From contig CAYNVQ010000004.1 in assembly GCA_964400735.1 (NCBI GenBank), positions 186,001 through 250,000 on the forward strand: 64,000 bases of DNA, read 5' to 3'. The notes under the pieces are model-generated. The model saw only the letters and a list, made by a program, of their open reading frames with translations, did no database searches and was not told the origin of the DNA. Of this stretch, positions 23,931 through 32,114 are shown piece after piece (positions within the stretch are counted from its first letter, which is position 1; each line of letters starts with the position of its first letter). A program made the translations under genes and the position numbers. The stretch is from CAYNVQ01 sp964400735 (lineage in GTDB: Bacteria; Acidobacteriota; Aminicenantia; Aminicenantales; Aminicenantaceae).

Positions 23931-25277
23931 TTAGCTGATGACGACTTCTTGAGCGGAATCGTTGAATGTGACACGCCTTCCGGTATGCATAGCGGCGATG
24001 GTCATACACAGGGCCATTGAATGGTTGTAACCGGCATGGATATCGGCATTCGGTCTTTTGCGGGAACGGACGCATTCCATCCAGTTGCGCATATGGGCCA
24101 GTGTGGTGGGGTCTGAGCCGGTGTTCGCCGCTGTCTCCACCCCTCCTTCTTCGGCCAGAGAATATTCCGCAAGCCTGTTCTCCTTCATTCCCATAGGTTC
24201 GGCCATCTGTTGGGTCAGCCCTCCTTCTGGACTGACCATGTTCGTGTCCAGGTTCAACATCCCCCCGTTGGAAAAATACAGCTCCTTCGTGCCGCCTGCA
24301 GAGTTGGTCTGCCGGGATGAGTAGGTGACCATGAATCCCTTGGAGAAGTCATCGAGAGGGCCGTAATCGAATACGGCCGAGAGGGTGTCGAAATTTTTCC
24401 GGCCGTCCTTCCACAAGTACAGCCCGCCGTTGACCACCACGCTTCTCGGGCGGGGCAAATCCGTGAACCAGTGCACGGTGTCGATCTGGTGGACCATCCA
24501 CTGGCAGGGGATGCCGCTCGAGTAAGGCCAGAACAGGCGGTACTCGATGTATTTGCGGGGATCCCAGGCTTCATGAGGCCTGTTCATCAAGTACCTTTTC
24601 CAGTCCACGTCCTTTTCCTTGAGGTCGGCCACCAGGTTGGGGCGGCGCCAACGTCCCGGTTGATTGACGTTCCAGGTCATCTCCACAGCAACTATATCGC
24701 CAAATCGGCCGGAGCGGATGAATTCATTAGCCTGAATGTAATTCGGAGCACTGCGGCGCTGGGTGCCGATCTGGACGACCTTGTTCGAATTTTTTACCGC
24801 TTTGAGGGCGGCTCTTGCATCTTCCATGGTGTTGGCGAACGGTTTCTCCACATAAACGTCACAGCCGGCATCCACCCCCTGGATGCAGTGGAGGGCATGC
24901 TGGAAATCAGCCGTGCTGATGATCACCGCATCGACCAGTCCAGAATCGTACAGCTCTTCGTTGTTCCTCATGGGAACGATATCGTTTCCGGTCAGTTTCT
25001 CCAGAAATGCGACCCCTTCCTCTCTGCGTCGGTTCCAGATGTCCGAGACGGCTGTGATCTCGAAGTTCAGCTCTTTGGCATGCCATTGAAAAGCCGGGAT
25101 CAACGAGTACCTGGCTCGATCCGAGAATCCCACAATCCCGACTCGGACTTTGTCGTTTGCTCCCAAAATCCGGCGGTATCTCACTCCAGGAAGGCCGAGA
25201 GCCACTCCAGCCGTACCGGCGGATACGGTCTTGATAAAATTGCGCCGTGTAATTTTTTCCCTTGCCATAGTCACCAT
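23931..25277 (-). CDS. Gfo/Idh/MocA family oxidoreductase with Tat signal
   Basis: This 448-residue protein has a twin-arginine signal (ITRRNFIKTVSAGTAGVALG), a Rossmann fold (VRVGIVGFSDRARYSLIPAF), the family's substrate-side motif (CDVYVEKPFANTMEDARA) and a long C-terminal domain with IPCQWMVHQIDTVHWFTDL. The C-terminus (HAGYNHSMALCMTIAAMHTG) is typical of the Tat-exported members found in planctomycetes, Bacteroidetes and related saccharolytic bacteria. It lies 83 bp after a DUF1080 gene on the same strand, and that pairing points to oxidation of a sugar at C3 followed by glycoside cleavage. The start could be ATG 25277 or ATG 25268; neither has a strong binding site. Confidence 0.9.
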   Translation of the reverse strand: MVTMAREKITRRNFIKTVSAGTAGVALGLPGVRYRRILGANDKVRVGIVGFSDRARYSLIPAFQWHAKELNFEITAVSDIWNRRREEGVAFLEKLTGNDIVPMRNNEELYDSGLVDAVIISTADFQHALHCIQGVDAGCDVYVEKPFANTMEDARAALKAVKNSNKVVQIGTQRRSAPNYIQANEFIRSGRFGDIVAVEMTWNVNQPGRWRRPNLVADLKEKDVDWKRYLMNRPHEAWDPRKYIEYRLFWPYSSGIPCQWMVHQIDTVHWFTDLPRPRSVVVNGGLYLWKDGRKNFDTLSAVFDYGPLDDFSKGFMVTYSSRQTNSAGGTKELYFSNGGMLNLDTNMVSPEGGLTQQMAEPMGMKENRLAEYSLAEEGGVETAANTGSDPTTLAHMRNWMECVRSRKRPNADIHAGYNHSMALCMTIAAMHTGRRVTFNDSAQEVVIS

Positions 25278-25359
25278 CCAACTTCAAAAATTCGAAAATC
25301 GCCCTTTACCCTCCAGCCTTCAGGATTCTCCTGAGCCGTCTGTCGGGTGATTTTATTTC

Positions 25360-26217
25360 CTATCGATCAGCTTCTAAAATACGAATTTTTATATTACGAA
25401 ACCAAACGGCATCGGTGTGGTCCTGCAGCACTATGTGGCCGCGGCGCTTCTCGGCGAAGTCCGGAATGTCCTTGTATTTGGAGGCGGCAATCAGGGCGTC
25501 CATTTCCGGGGTGCCCAGATCGTATTCCAGCACTTTGACTCCATTGAGCCAGTGTTCACCGTGGTTTCCATTCAAAATTATCCGCGCCTTGTTGAATTCT
25601 CCGGGCGGTTCGAGAATTTTATCCTGGGGAGCGATTAAATCATACAGCGCAGCAGAAGTCTTGTTCTTCCCCATCAGGGCATCCGGGTGTCTTTCGTCAT
25701 CGAGAATTTGGTATTCGAAGCCCAGGGCGGCATATTGGGGGGGATATTCGGTAGACATCTCTTCGGATACATTGTATTTGACACCGCTGTTACCCGCCAG
25801 GCTGTTTTTCCATTCAAACTTAAGCTCGAAATTTTCAAACGTATCGATGGTCATAAGGTCCCCGCCTTCGAGAGGCTGGCCGTCTTTCTGCAGAGGGACA
25901 TTCTCACTGGGAACTTTTTTTATGGCGGCATCCTCGATGATCCAGTGCCCTTCCGGAATCCTCTTCCGGCCCAATCCTCGCCATCCCGCAAAGCTCCTGC
26001 CGTCGAACAAGAGAATCCAACCCTCCGCCAATTCCTCTTCTGTCAGCTCATTCGTGCGAGCTCCATGCTCATTCTGCGGTTTGGCTAGCGCCTCATCTGC
26101 GGGCTCGGCTTTTTCTTGTGAACCACAAGAAGCCAGCACCAAAGAGAATAGAATCAAAATCATGCATTTCAAAAATGACCTGGCCGGGTATTGTTTATTT
26201 ACCCCGATAATTTGCAT
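25360..26217 (-). CDS. DUF1080 (3-keto-disaccharide hydrolase) lipoprotein
   Basis: This protein of about 285 residues has an N-terminal lipoprotein signal (MILILFSLVLASCGSQ) followed by a DUF1080 concanavalin-like beta sandwich. Family motifs are WILLFDGRSFAGWRG, FELKFEWKNS, NSGVKYNV, GFEYQILDDERHPDA, SAALYDLIAP, EHWLNGVKVLEYD and GHIVLQDHTDAVWFRNIKI. Characterised relatives cleave or eliminate glycosides after oxidation at C3. It is thus a natural partner for the adjacent Tat-exported Gfo/Idh/MocA protein and the divergent TIM-barrel protein. I chose ATG 26217 because a GGAGGG element lies upstream; a longer frame runs to 26250. It is likely anchored outside the cytoplasmic membrane. Confidence 0.9.
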   Translation of the reverse strand: MQIIGVNKQYPARSFLKCMILILFSLVLASCGSQEKAEPADEALAKPQNEHGARTNELTEEELAEGWILLFDGRSFAGWRGLGRKRIPEGHWIIEDAAIKKVPSENVPLQKDGQPLEGGDLMTIDTFENFELKFEWKNSLAGNSGVKYNVSEEMSTEYPPQYAALGFEYQILDDERHPDALMGKNKTSAALYDLIAPQDKILEPPGEFNKARIILNGNHGEHWLNGVKVLEYDLGTPEMDALIAASKYKDIPDFAEKRRGHIVLQDHTDAVWFRNIKIRILEADR

Positions 26218-26589
26218 CTGAACGTTTCTCCCTCCGCTGTATGATGACACAATTCTTTTCGAGAGACAATGTTTTTATTCCTATGGTAATCGTATCAAAA
26301 CAAATATGACTTATGAAGGGACCACAGAAAGGGTGACTTCATAACGGAATGGGGAAAATCGGGGACAGGACAAATCATGCCCGGGATACCGCGGCGCCAA
26401 TTCAGCTCGCTTTTTTTTCATTCGCTGGAAAATCCTCACAGGTTTAGAAAAGATTGAGATTTTCAGAAAAAGATCGCATGAGAGATTCAGTTTAAAAAGA
26501 GGTGCCAGAGTATCCTGCCCACAAATAGGTGTTGTGTCGGGGAAAGGATTGGTGTATGTAAATAAGGAGATTTTGGAGAGGAGTGAGAC
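26218..26589. other. Divergent intergenic region
   Basis: This 372-bp gap lies between the divergently transcribed DUF1080 lipoprotein and the TIM-barrel protein and should contain both promoters. I cannot point to a convincing -35/-10 pair or operator. No coding sequence looks real here. Confidence 0.45.
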
Positions 26590-27459
26590 ATGGGGAAGAC
26601 GACGAGAAGAGAATTTATGAGACGGGCCGGAATGGGAGTGGCGGCCGCTTCTATTTCCCCTTTGGTCGGAGGTTCGAAAAAACATGCCGGCCCTCCCGAT
26701 CCTGCCGCCTTCAAATTCGAAGAGAAGCTAGGGCGATTGAATCTGGGGATGGCCTCTTACACGTTCAGGGAGTTCCCCTTGGATGAGACCTTGAAGATGA
26801 CCAAAAGACTGGATCTGAAAAGGATCGCTTTCAAGAGCTTTCATCTTCCGTTGGAAAGCTCAGACGAAGAGATAAAGGCCATTGCAGAAAAAACGCGGGC
26901 TGCCGGGCTCGACCTGTACGGTTGTGGCGTGGTCTATATGCAAAGCCAAGAAGAGGTGGAGCGGGCGTTTCATTATGCACAAACCGCCGGCATGAGGGTC
27001 ATCATCGGTGCCCCGAATTCCAAATGGCTCAATATGGTGAACAAAATGGTGAACAGATTCGATATTAAAGTCGCCATCCATAATCACGGTCCAGAGGATA
27101 AAAATTATCCCACCCCGGAGAGCGTTTATGAAAAGATAAAAAACCTGGATCCGCGCATCGGTTTGTGCATCGATATCGGCCACACCCAGCGGGCCGGAGT
27201 CGATCCTTCGGAATCGGCCGAGAAATACGCCGACCGGTTGATCGATGTCCACATCAAGGATGTGACGGCCCCGACAAAAGAAGGCCAGACCATCGAGATA
27301 GGCCATGGAGTCATCGACATCCCCAAGTTCCTGCGCACTTTGATCAAGCTGGAGTATAAAGGCTCGGTCTCCTTCGAGTTCGAAAAGGACGGGAAGGATC
27401 CCCTTCCCGGAGTGGCCGAATCGGTCGGCTATGTCAGAGGAGTCCTGGCTTCCATCTGA
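26590..27459 (+). CDS. Tat-exported TIM-barrel sugar isomerase/lyase (xylose isomerase-like)
   Basis: This 289-residue protein has a twin-arginine signal (TTRREFMRRAGMGVAAASIS) and a xylose-isomerase-like TIM barrel: LGMASYTFREFPLDETL, YGCGVVYMQSQEEVERAF, VAIHNHGPEDKNYPTPESVY, IGLCIDIGHTQRAG, DRLIDVHIKDVT and GSVSFEFEKDG. The metal-binding pattern of the family (Glu/Asp/His in strands) is visible in these blocks. Exported members next to DUF1080 and Gfo/Idh/MocA genes are believed to act on 3-keto sugars or 3-keto-glycosides. A strong ribosome binding site (ggagaggagtgagac) precedes ATG 26590. It is divergent from the DUF1080 gene, so the two may share control. Confidence 0.88.
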   Translation: MGKTTRREFMRRAGMGVAAASISPLVGGSKKHAGPPDPAAFKFEEKLGRLNLGMASYTFREFPLDETLKMTKRLDLKRIAFKSFHLPLESSDEEIKAIAEKTRAAGLDLYGCGVVYMQSQEEVERAFHYAQTAGMRVIIGAPNSKWLNMVNKMVNRFDIKVAIHNHGPEDKNYPTPESVYEKIKNLDPRIGLCIDIGHTQRAGVDPSESAEKYADRLIDVHIKDVTAPTKEGQTIEIGHGVIDIPKFLRTLIKLEYKGSVSFEFEKDGKDPLPGVAESVGYVRGVLASI

Positions 27460-28015
27460 GGTGAACGATGTAAAATCTTGAGGTTGTCCCAAAGTGACGA
27501 AAATGGGGTGCCATCTAAAGGAGCAGGGAAATGCCTCTGCTTGAGTTCAGAATTTCAACGCCATTCTTCCACCGTCCTTCTCGGCACCTGCGGAACTGTG
27601 CATGATCAATCCAAACCTTTGGACTTTATACTCTGTTAATCCGAGTCTCATGCCTTTGGAATCGTCGTACTCAATACATCCTCGTCGACAATATGGGGAC
27701 ATCCCATTTGGGGACTCCCTATATTTCAATATTTGCATTTTAGCAATGAAAAATTATAGAGTGTCCCTGAATGGAACGTCCCTTATTGTTACTCTCGAAG
27801 GACGGTTGCGGAAGGCTAAATCTTAAATGTCGCTTCGACATTTCCCTGCTCCTTCCTTGCCATTTTATTTCCGCACAACTTTGGGACAAAGCCAAAATCT
27901 TAGATAAGGAAAATATTTCAGGATTCCTGAAATTATCTCTGTCATTGGTCATTAAATTCTATTAACAGAATTTTTCTATTTCCTTTAGACCAAATGGAGT
28001 AAAATAAGGTTCGCT
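27460..28015. other. Intergenic region dominated by foldback element
   Basis: Most of this 556-bp gap is the foldback element at 27484-27889. Two small perfect stems follow: ATTTCAGG-ATT-CCTGAAAT (27915-27933), and AAATTCT-N6-AGAATTT (27954-27973), which runs into a T-rich stretch and could act as a weak terminator. No gene is supported. Confidence 0.55.
27484..27889. repeat. Foldback (MITE-like) intergenic element, copy A
   Basis: This element of about 406 bp has nested inverted repeats: outer TTGTCCCAAAGT (27484-27495) with ACTTTGGGACAA (27878-27889), and inner AAGGAGCAGGGAAATG (27518-27533) with CATTTCCCTGCTCCTT (27839-27854). The interior aligns with a second copy at 54348-54680 through shared blocks such as AACGCCATTC, CTTCTCGGC, TGCGGAACT, CTCAATACATCCTCG and GGAAGGCTAAATC. 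Copy A carries about 95 extra bases between its two conserved halves. No transposase frame is present, so it would be non-autonomous if mobile. Confidence 0.65.
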
Positions 28016-29011
28016 ATGACCATCGAGACAAAAGCTTTTGCCCGGGCCGGAATTCTGGGAAATCCTTCGGACGGTTATTTCGGGAAAATCATCGCCATCA
28101 CTATCAAAGATTTCGAAGCCAGGGTTTTCCTCGATGAATCCGCCGATTTGATGATCCTATCCTCCAAAGACGATATTCCCGTCTATAAGAACATGCAAGA
28201 CCTGGTGAGGAGGGTGGAACTTTATGGTTACTATGGTGGAGTGCGTCTGATCCAGGCAGCTGTCAAGAAATTTTTCGAACAATGCCGGCGTCAAAACATC
28301 CAGCTGGAGAAGAAAAACTTTTCCATAAGGTATTCTTCCTACATCCCTCGGCAGCTGGGGCTGGGGGGATCGAGCGCCATCATAACGGCGGCCTTTCGAG
28401 CACTGCTGCAGTTTTATGCCGTCGAGATTCCGCGCGAAAAACTTCCATCTTTGATCCTGGAAGCGGAGCGCGATGAATTGGGAATTAATGCAGGTTATAT
28501 GGACCGGGTCATCCAGGTCTATGAGGGCTGTGTTTACATGGATTTGAATAAGGAGGTCCTAGAAGAGAGGGGATACGGAATCTACGAAAGCCTGGACGCC
28601 ACCCTTCTTCCTCCTCTTTATCTCGCCTACAAGCCGGCTTTGGGAAAAGTCTCGGGGACGGCCCTGAATGGTATCCGCCAGGGATACGATAGGAGAGACC
28701 CGCTGGTTGTCGAAGTGCTCGAACAGATTGCGAAAAAGGCCGAGCAGGGAAAAAAAGCCCTGTCGAATAAAGATTTCGAGCGTCTTCACCGGCTGATGGA
28801 TGAAAATTTCGACCTTCGCAGCCGGATTATGAGGATCAGCGAGAGCAACAAGGAGATGATCCAGGTGGCCCGCGGCTGCGGAGCATCGGCCAAGTTCGCC
28901 GGCTCGGGCGGTTCCATCATCGGAATGTTCAAGGATGAAGAGATGTATTCCCGACTGGATAAAGAGCTGAGGAAAATCGGGGCCACGCTCATCCGGCCCA
29001 ATATCGAATAG
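28016..29011 (+). CDS. GHMP sugar kinase, glucuronokinase-like
   Basis: This 331-residue GHMP-superfamily kinase has the N-terminal motif FARAGILGNPSDGYFGKII, which strongly resembles plant glucuronokinase. The ATP-binding motif is LGLGGSSAIITAA (near residue 116), and the C-terminal GHMP motif is GCGASAKFAGSGGSIIG. The family phosphorylates sugars or small metabolites at a hydroxyl; glucuronokinase makes glucuronate 1-phosphate. The next gene starts directly at its stop codon and encodes a TRAP solute receptor, so kinase and transporter are one operon and the imported acid sugar is the likely substrate. Uronate specificity is inferred from the motif and the transporter context. The ribosome binding site is weak (aagg). 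Confidence 0.85.
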   Translation: MTIETKAFARAGILGNPSDGYFGKIIAITIKDFEARVFLDESADLMILSSKDDIPVYKNMQDLVRRVELYGYYGGVRLIQAAVKKFFEQCRRQNIQLEKKNFSIRYSSYIPRQLGLGGSSAIITAAFRALLQFYAVEIPREKLPSLILEAERDELGINAGYMDRVIQVYEGCVYMDLNKEVLEERGYGIYESLDATLLPPLYLAYKPALGKVSGTALNGIRQGYDRRDPLVVEVLEQIAKKAEQGKKALSNKDFERLHRLMDENFDLRSRIMRISESNKEMIQVARGCGASAKFAGSGGSIIGMFKDEEMYSRLDKELRKIGATLIRPNIE

Positions 29012-30019
29012 ATGCGGAATTCATCAAAACGAAAAAAAACAGCCTTGTCCGTCTTCATTGTTTTCAGCTTCATCTTTTCGACTTTACCATTTGGCTGCAG
29101 GACCGATAAAGAGGTCCGGGTCATCAAGCTGGGGCATGGTTTGGATCCCACCCATCCGGTTCATCTGGCCATGGAGTTTCTGGCCGGACGTGTGGACGAA
29201 AAATCATCGGGACGGATGCGGATCGATGTCTATCCCAGCGAGCAACTGGGTACGGAACGCGAGTGCTTGGAGCTCCTCCAGATCGGAAGCCTGGCCATGA
29301 CCAAGGTTTCCTGCAGCGTCATAGAGGGATTCGTGCCGGAGATGGGCGTTCTGAGCCTGCCCTATCTATTCAGGAACGAGGAGCACCGGTTCAGGGTGCT
29401 AGAGGGAGAGATAGGAAGAGAGCTTCTCCGTGCCGGAGAGAAATACTGGCTGCATGGGCTGTGTTATTACGACGCAGGAACCAGAAGCTTTTACACCAAG
29501 GCTCACCCCATCCTTAGCCCCGATGACCTCGCCGGACTCAAGATCCGCACCCAGGAGAGCCCCACTTCCATAAAGATGGTGCAGGCCCTGGGGGGCTCGG
29601 CCACTCCCATTGCCTGGGGTGAGCTGTACTCAGCCCTCCAACAGGGAGTCGTGGATGGCGCCGAAAACAACCCTCCAAGCTTTTACCTCTCCCGGCATTA
29701 TGAAGTCTGCAAATTTTATTCTCTGGATGAGCACACCGGAGTTCCGGATGTCCTGGTCATCAGTACCGAGGTATGGAGCGGTCTCCCTCCGGAATTCCAG
29801 AAAATCCTTCAGGAAGCGGCCGACGAATCCGCGCTGTACCAGAAAAAACTGTGGAAGGAAGCGACCCAAAGGGCGCTGGAAGAAGTGCAACGGGCAGGAG
29901 TCGAGATCTATTATCCGGAAAAGGAGCCATTCATCAGGATGACGGCAAGTATTTATGAGGAATACAGGAATGAGCCGACAATATACGGCCTCATCCAAAG
30001 GATCAGGGCTGTTCGATGA
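29012..30019 (+). CDS. dctP: TRAP transporter solute-binding lipoprotein (DctP family)
   Basis: This 335-residue extracytoplasmic receptor of the DctP family has a signal with a lipobox-like end (IFSTLPFGC). Typical blocks follow: VIKLGHGLDPTHPVHLAM, GRMRIDVYPSEQLGTERECL, LPYLFRNEEHRF, LAGLKIRTQESPTSIKMVQA, GELYSALQQGVVDGAENNP and VISTEVWSGLPPEFQKIL. The conserved Arg of LKIRTQ is the residue that binds the carboxylate of the substrate in this family. It is the first of three TRAP genes, starts right after the GHMP kinase stop, and overlaps dctQ by 4 bp. Ligand class is an organic or sugar acid; uronate is a reasonable guess. Confidence 0.94.
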   Translation: MRNSSKRKKTALSVFIVFSFIFSTLPFGCRTDKEVRVIKLGHGLDPTHPVHLAMEFLAGRVDEKSSGRMRIDVYPSEQLGTERECLELLQIGSLAMTKVSCSVIEGFVPEMGVLSLPYLFRNEEHRFRVLEGEIGRELLRAGEKYWLHGLCYYDAGTRSFYTKAHPILSPDDLAGLKIRTQESPTSIKMVQALGGSATPIAWGELYSALQQGVVDGAENNPPSFYLSRHYEVCKFYSLDEHTGVPDVLVISTEVWSGLPPEFQKILQEAADESALYQKKLWKEATQRALEEVQRAGVEIYYPEKEPFIRMTASIYEEYRNEPTIYGLIQRIRAVR

Positions 30020-30549
30020 TGCTCGAAGGGATCAAAAGAAACATCGACAGGGTGCTGGAGTGGGCCCTGATCGTCCTGATGGCATCCAATGTCATCAATG
30101 TGCTCTGGCAGGTTTTCACCCGGTTCATCCTTCACCATCCCAGCTCGTTCACCGAGGAGCTGGCCCGGTATCTTTTGATCTGGGTGGGATTATTAGGGGC
30201 AGCTTATGCGGCCGGCAAAAAAATGCATCTGGCCATCGATGTGGTTTTGCAGGGCCTCAAGAAAAAAGCGAGAATAGGGACAGAAATTTTCATTCAGGTT
30301 TTTATTTTTTCCTTTGCTCTGTTCGTGATGGTAGCCGGAGGCTTGAGACTGGTCACCATCACTTTGACTTTGAAACAGGTTTCCGCTGCACTGGGGATTA
30401 AACTGGGGTATATCTATCTGGTCCTGCCCCTGAGTGGATTGCTGATTATGTTTTATTCAGCAATCTTTTTTATCCAGAGAATGAAGGATCTCTCCGGCAA
30501 AAAGGTAGAATTCGAGAAAGCGGCGCCGGAAGCCCAGGAGGGGATTTAG
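30016..30549 (+). CDS. dctQ: TRAP transporter small permease (DctQ family)
   Basis: This 177-residue membrane protein has four hydrophobic segments, near residues 14-35, 50-68, 91-113 and 130-152. It carries the DctQ hallmarks NVLWQVFTRFILHHPSSFTEELARYLLIWVGLL (split between helix 1 and the following loop) and AAYAAGKKMHLAID. It forms the small subunit of the sodium-driven TRAP permease with DctM. The gene overlaps dctP by 4 bp and is followed 5 bp later by dctM, so the three are made together. The order (kinase, P, Q, M) is normal for a TRAP operon. Confidence 0.93.
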   Translation: MMLEGIKRNIDRVLEWALIVLMASNVINVLWQVFTRFILHHPSSFTEELARYLLIWVGLLGAAYAAGKKMHLAIDVVLQGLKKKARIGTEIFIQVFIFSFALFVMVAGGLRLVTITLTLKQVSAALGIKLGYIYLVLPLSGLLIMFYSAIFFIQRMKDLSGKKVEFEKAAPEAQEGI

Positions 30550-30554
30550 CCCGG

Positions 30555-31853
30555 ATGGAGCTTATGCATATCCTCATCCTGTCCGGAAGCTTTATCGTCC
30601 TGCTGGTCCTGGGCGTTCCCATTTCCTTTTGTATCGGTATATCCACGGTGGTGACCATGCTGATGAGCATCGATGCGGGCCCGGCCGTGACCACTGTGGC
30701 CCAAAGAATGGCCACTGGCCTGGACAGCTTTGCTCTGCTGGCCATTCCCTTTTTCATCCTCTCCGGACAACTGATGAACAGAGGAGGGATTGCCCGACGG
30801 CTGATCGATTTCGCCAAAGCTATGGTCGGGATGCTTCCTGGAGGCTTGGCCTATGTTCACATCCTGGCTGCTATGCTCTTTGGGTCGATCTCGGGTTCGG
30901 CAGTAGCCTCTTCGGCCGCCATCGGCGGGTTCATGATCCCCCAGATGAAAAAGGAAGGGTACGACCTGGATTACAGCGCGGCCGTGAACATCACCTCGGC
31001 CACCACGGGGCTGATCATACCGCCCAGCAACATCCTGATCGTCTACTCCTTGGCCAGCGGGGGGGTGTCCATCGGTGCTCTCTTCGTGGCCGGATACCTT
31101 CCCGGAATTCTTATCGGGGTTTCTTTGATGGCTGTGGCCGGTATGATTGCCTACCGGAGAAATTATCCCACCGCTCGAAGAATCCCATTCAAAGCGGCAG
31201 CCCTGCGGTTCCTGGACGCGATCCCGAGCCTGTTCTTGATCGTCCTGGTGATAGGCGGAATCGTAGCCGGCTATTTTACGGCCACCGAAGCATCGGCCAT
31301 TGCTGTTCTGTATACTTTTGTCCTCTCGGTATTGATTTACCGTGAAGTCAAATGGAGGCAAATTCCGAAAATTCTGGTGGACACTTCGGCCACCACGGCC
31401 ATCGTCATGCTTCTCATCGGCACCTCCATGGGTATGTCCTGGATCATGTCCTATGAGAATATCCCTCAGAATGTCAGCTCTGCCCTGATGGCCCTTTCCG
31501 ACAGCCGAATCGTCATCCTTTTGATCATCAATCTCCTCCTTCTTTTAGTCGGGACCTTCATGGATATGACGCCGGCGGTCCTGATCTTCACGCCCATATT
31601 TCTGCCGGTCGTGATGAAGATGGGTGTCGATCCCATTCACTTCGGCATCATCATGGTTTTGAACCTGAGCATAGGTCTGTGCACGCCGCCCGTGGGGAGT
31701 GTGTTGTTCATCGGCTGCGGGATTGCCGGAACCAGCATCGGCCGTATCATCCGGCCCCTCCTCCCTCTTTTTATCGCCATGCTGATCTCTCTGCTTCTCA
31801 TCACTTTCATTCCCGACATCAGCCTTTTCCTCCCCCGCCTCTTCGGCTACTGA
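30555..31853 (+). CDS. dctM: TRAP transporter large permease (DctM family)
   Basis: This 432-residue, highly hydrophobic protein has about 12 membrane segments and DctM signatures: FVLLVLGVPISFCIGIS-like start (SFIVLLVLGVPISFCIG), SGSAVASSAAIGGFMIPQM, SATTGLIIPPSNILIVYSLA, GTFMDMTPAVLIFTPIFLPV and LSIGLCTPPVGSVLFIGC. It is the transport core of the TRAP system, moving a carboxylated solute inward with sodium ions. Its stop codon is followed within two bases by a run of three short repeats of the GGGGACGYTCCT family, which could act as an end-of-operon structure. Confidence 0.95.
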   Translation: MELMHILILSGSFIVLLVLGVPISFCIGISTVVTMLMSIDAGPAVTTVAQRMATGLDSFALLAIPFFILSGQLMNRGGIARRLIDFAKAMVGMLPGGLAYVHILAAMLFGSISGSAVASSAAIGGFMIPQMKKEGYDLDYSAAVNITSATTGLIIPPSNILIVYSLASGGVSIGALFVAGYLPGILIGVSLMAVAGMIAYRRNYPTARRIPFKAAALRFLDAIPSLFLIVLVIGGIVAGYFTATEASAIAVLYTFVLSVLIYREVKWRQIPKILVDTSATTAIVMLLIGTSMGMSWIMSYENIPQNVSSALMALSDSRIVILLIINLLLLLVGTFMDMTPAVLIFTPIFLPVVMKMGVDPIHFGIIMVLNLSIGLCTPPVGSVLFIGCGIAGTSIGRIIRPLLPLFIAMLISLLLITFIPDISLFLPRLFGY

Positions 31854-31854
31854 T

Positions 31855-31955
31855 GGGGACGTTCCTCAAGGTACTACCCTATAATTTTGTCCCGATGAAG
31901 ACGCTCCTCGAGGTACTGTTGGGGAATCTTTTCAAGGTTCCTCCTATAATTTTGT
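31855..31955. repeat. Short dispersed repeat, three diverged tandem units
   Basis: Three related units follow dctM. Unit 1 (from 31855) reads GGGGACGTTCCTCAAGG then TACTACCCTATAATTTTG. Unit 2 (from about 31897) reads GACGCTCCTCGAGGTACTG. Unit 3 (from about 31920) reads GGGGAATCTTTTCAAGG then TTCCTCCTATAATTTTG. They match the repeat at 23878 and the inverted one at 38091. Confidence 0.6.
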
Positions 31956-32114
31956 GTAGGATTATCAGCTTTTGGGTTGACAAAAATTTAAACCCAACAA
32001 AACCAGCTCTTTCTCGTATCAGGCATTTATTTTTTCCGTCAAGGCCTAGGCCTTCTCGAGGCACCTTTAATTTTCTTGTAGAGGGCAGAGAATCAGAAAT
32101 CCTTTCAGAAAATG

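Noticed and set aside
24471..25334. Open frame of 287 codons opposite the Gfo/Idh/MocA gene
   Set aside because: Antisense to a gene with a Tat signal and Rossmann fold; no independent support.
26350..26364. TGGGGAAAATCGGGG as a third copy of the activator palindrome
   Set aside because: Only one arm matches, the second arm is not TTCCCCA, and no -24/-12 promoter is nearby.
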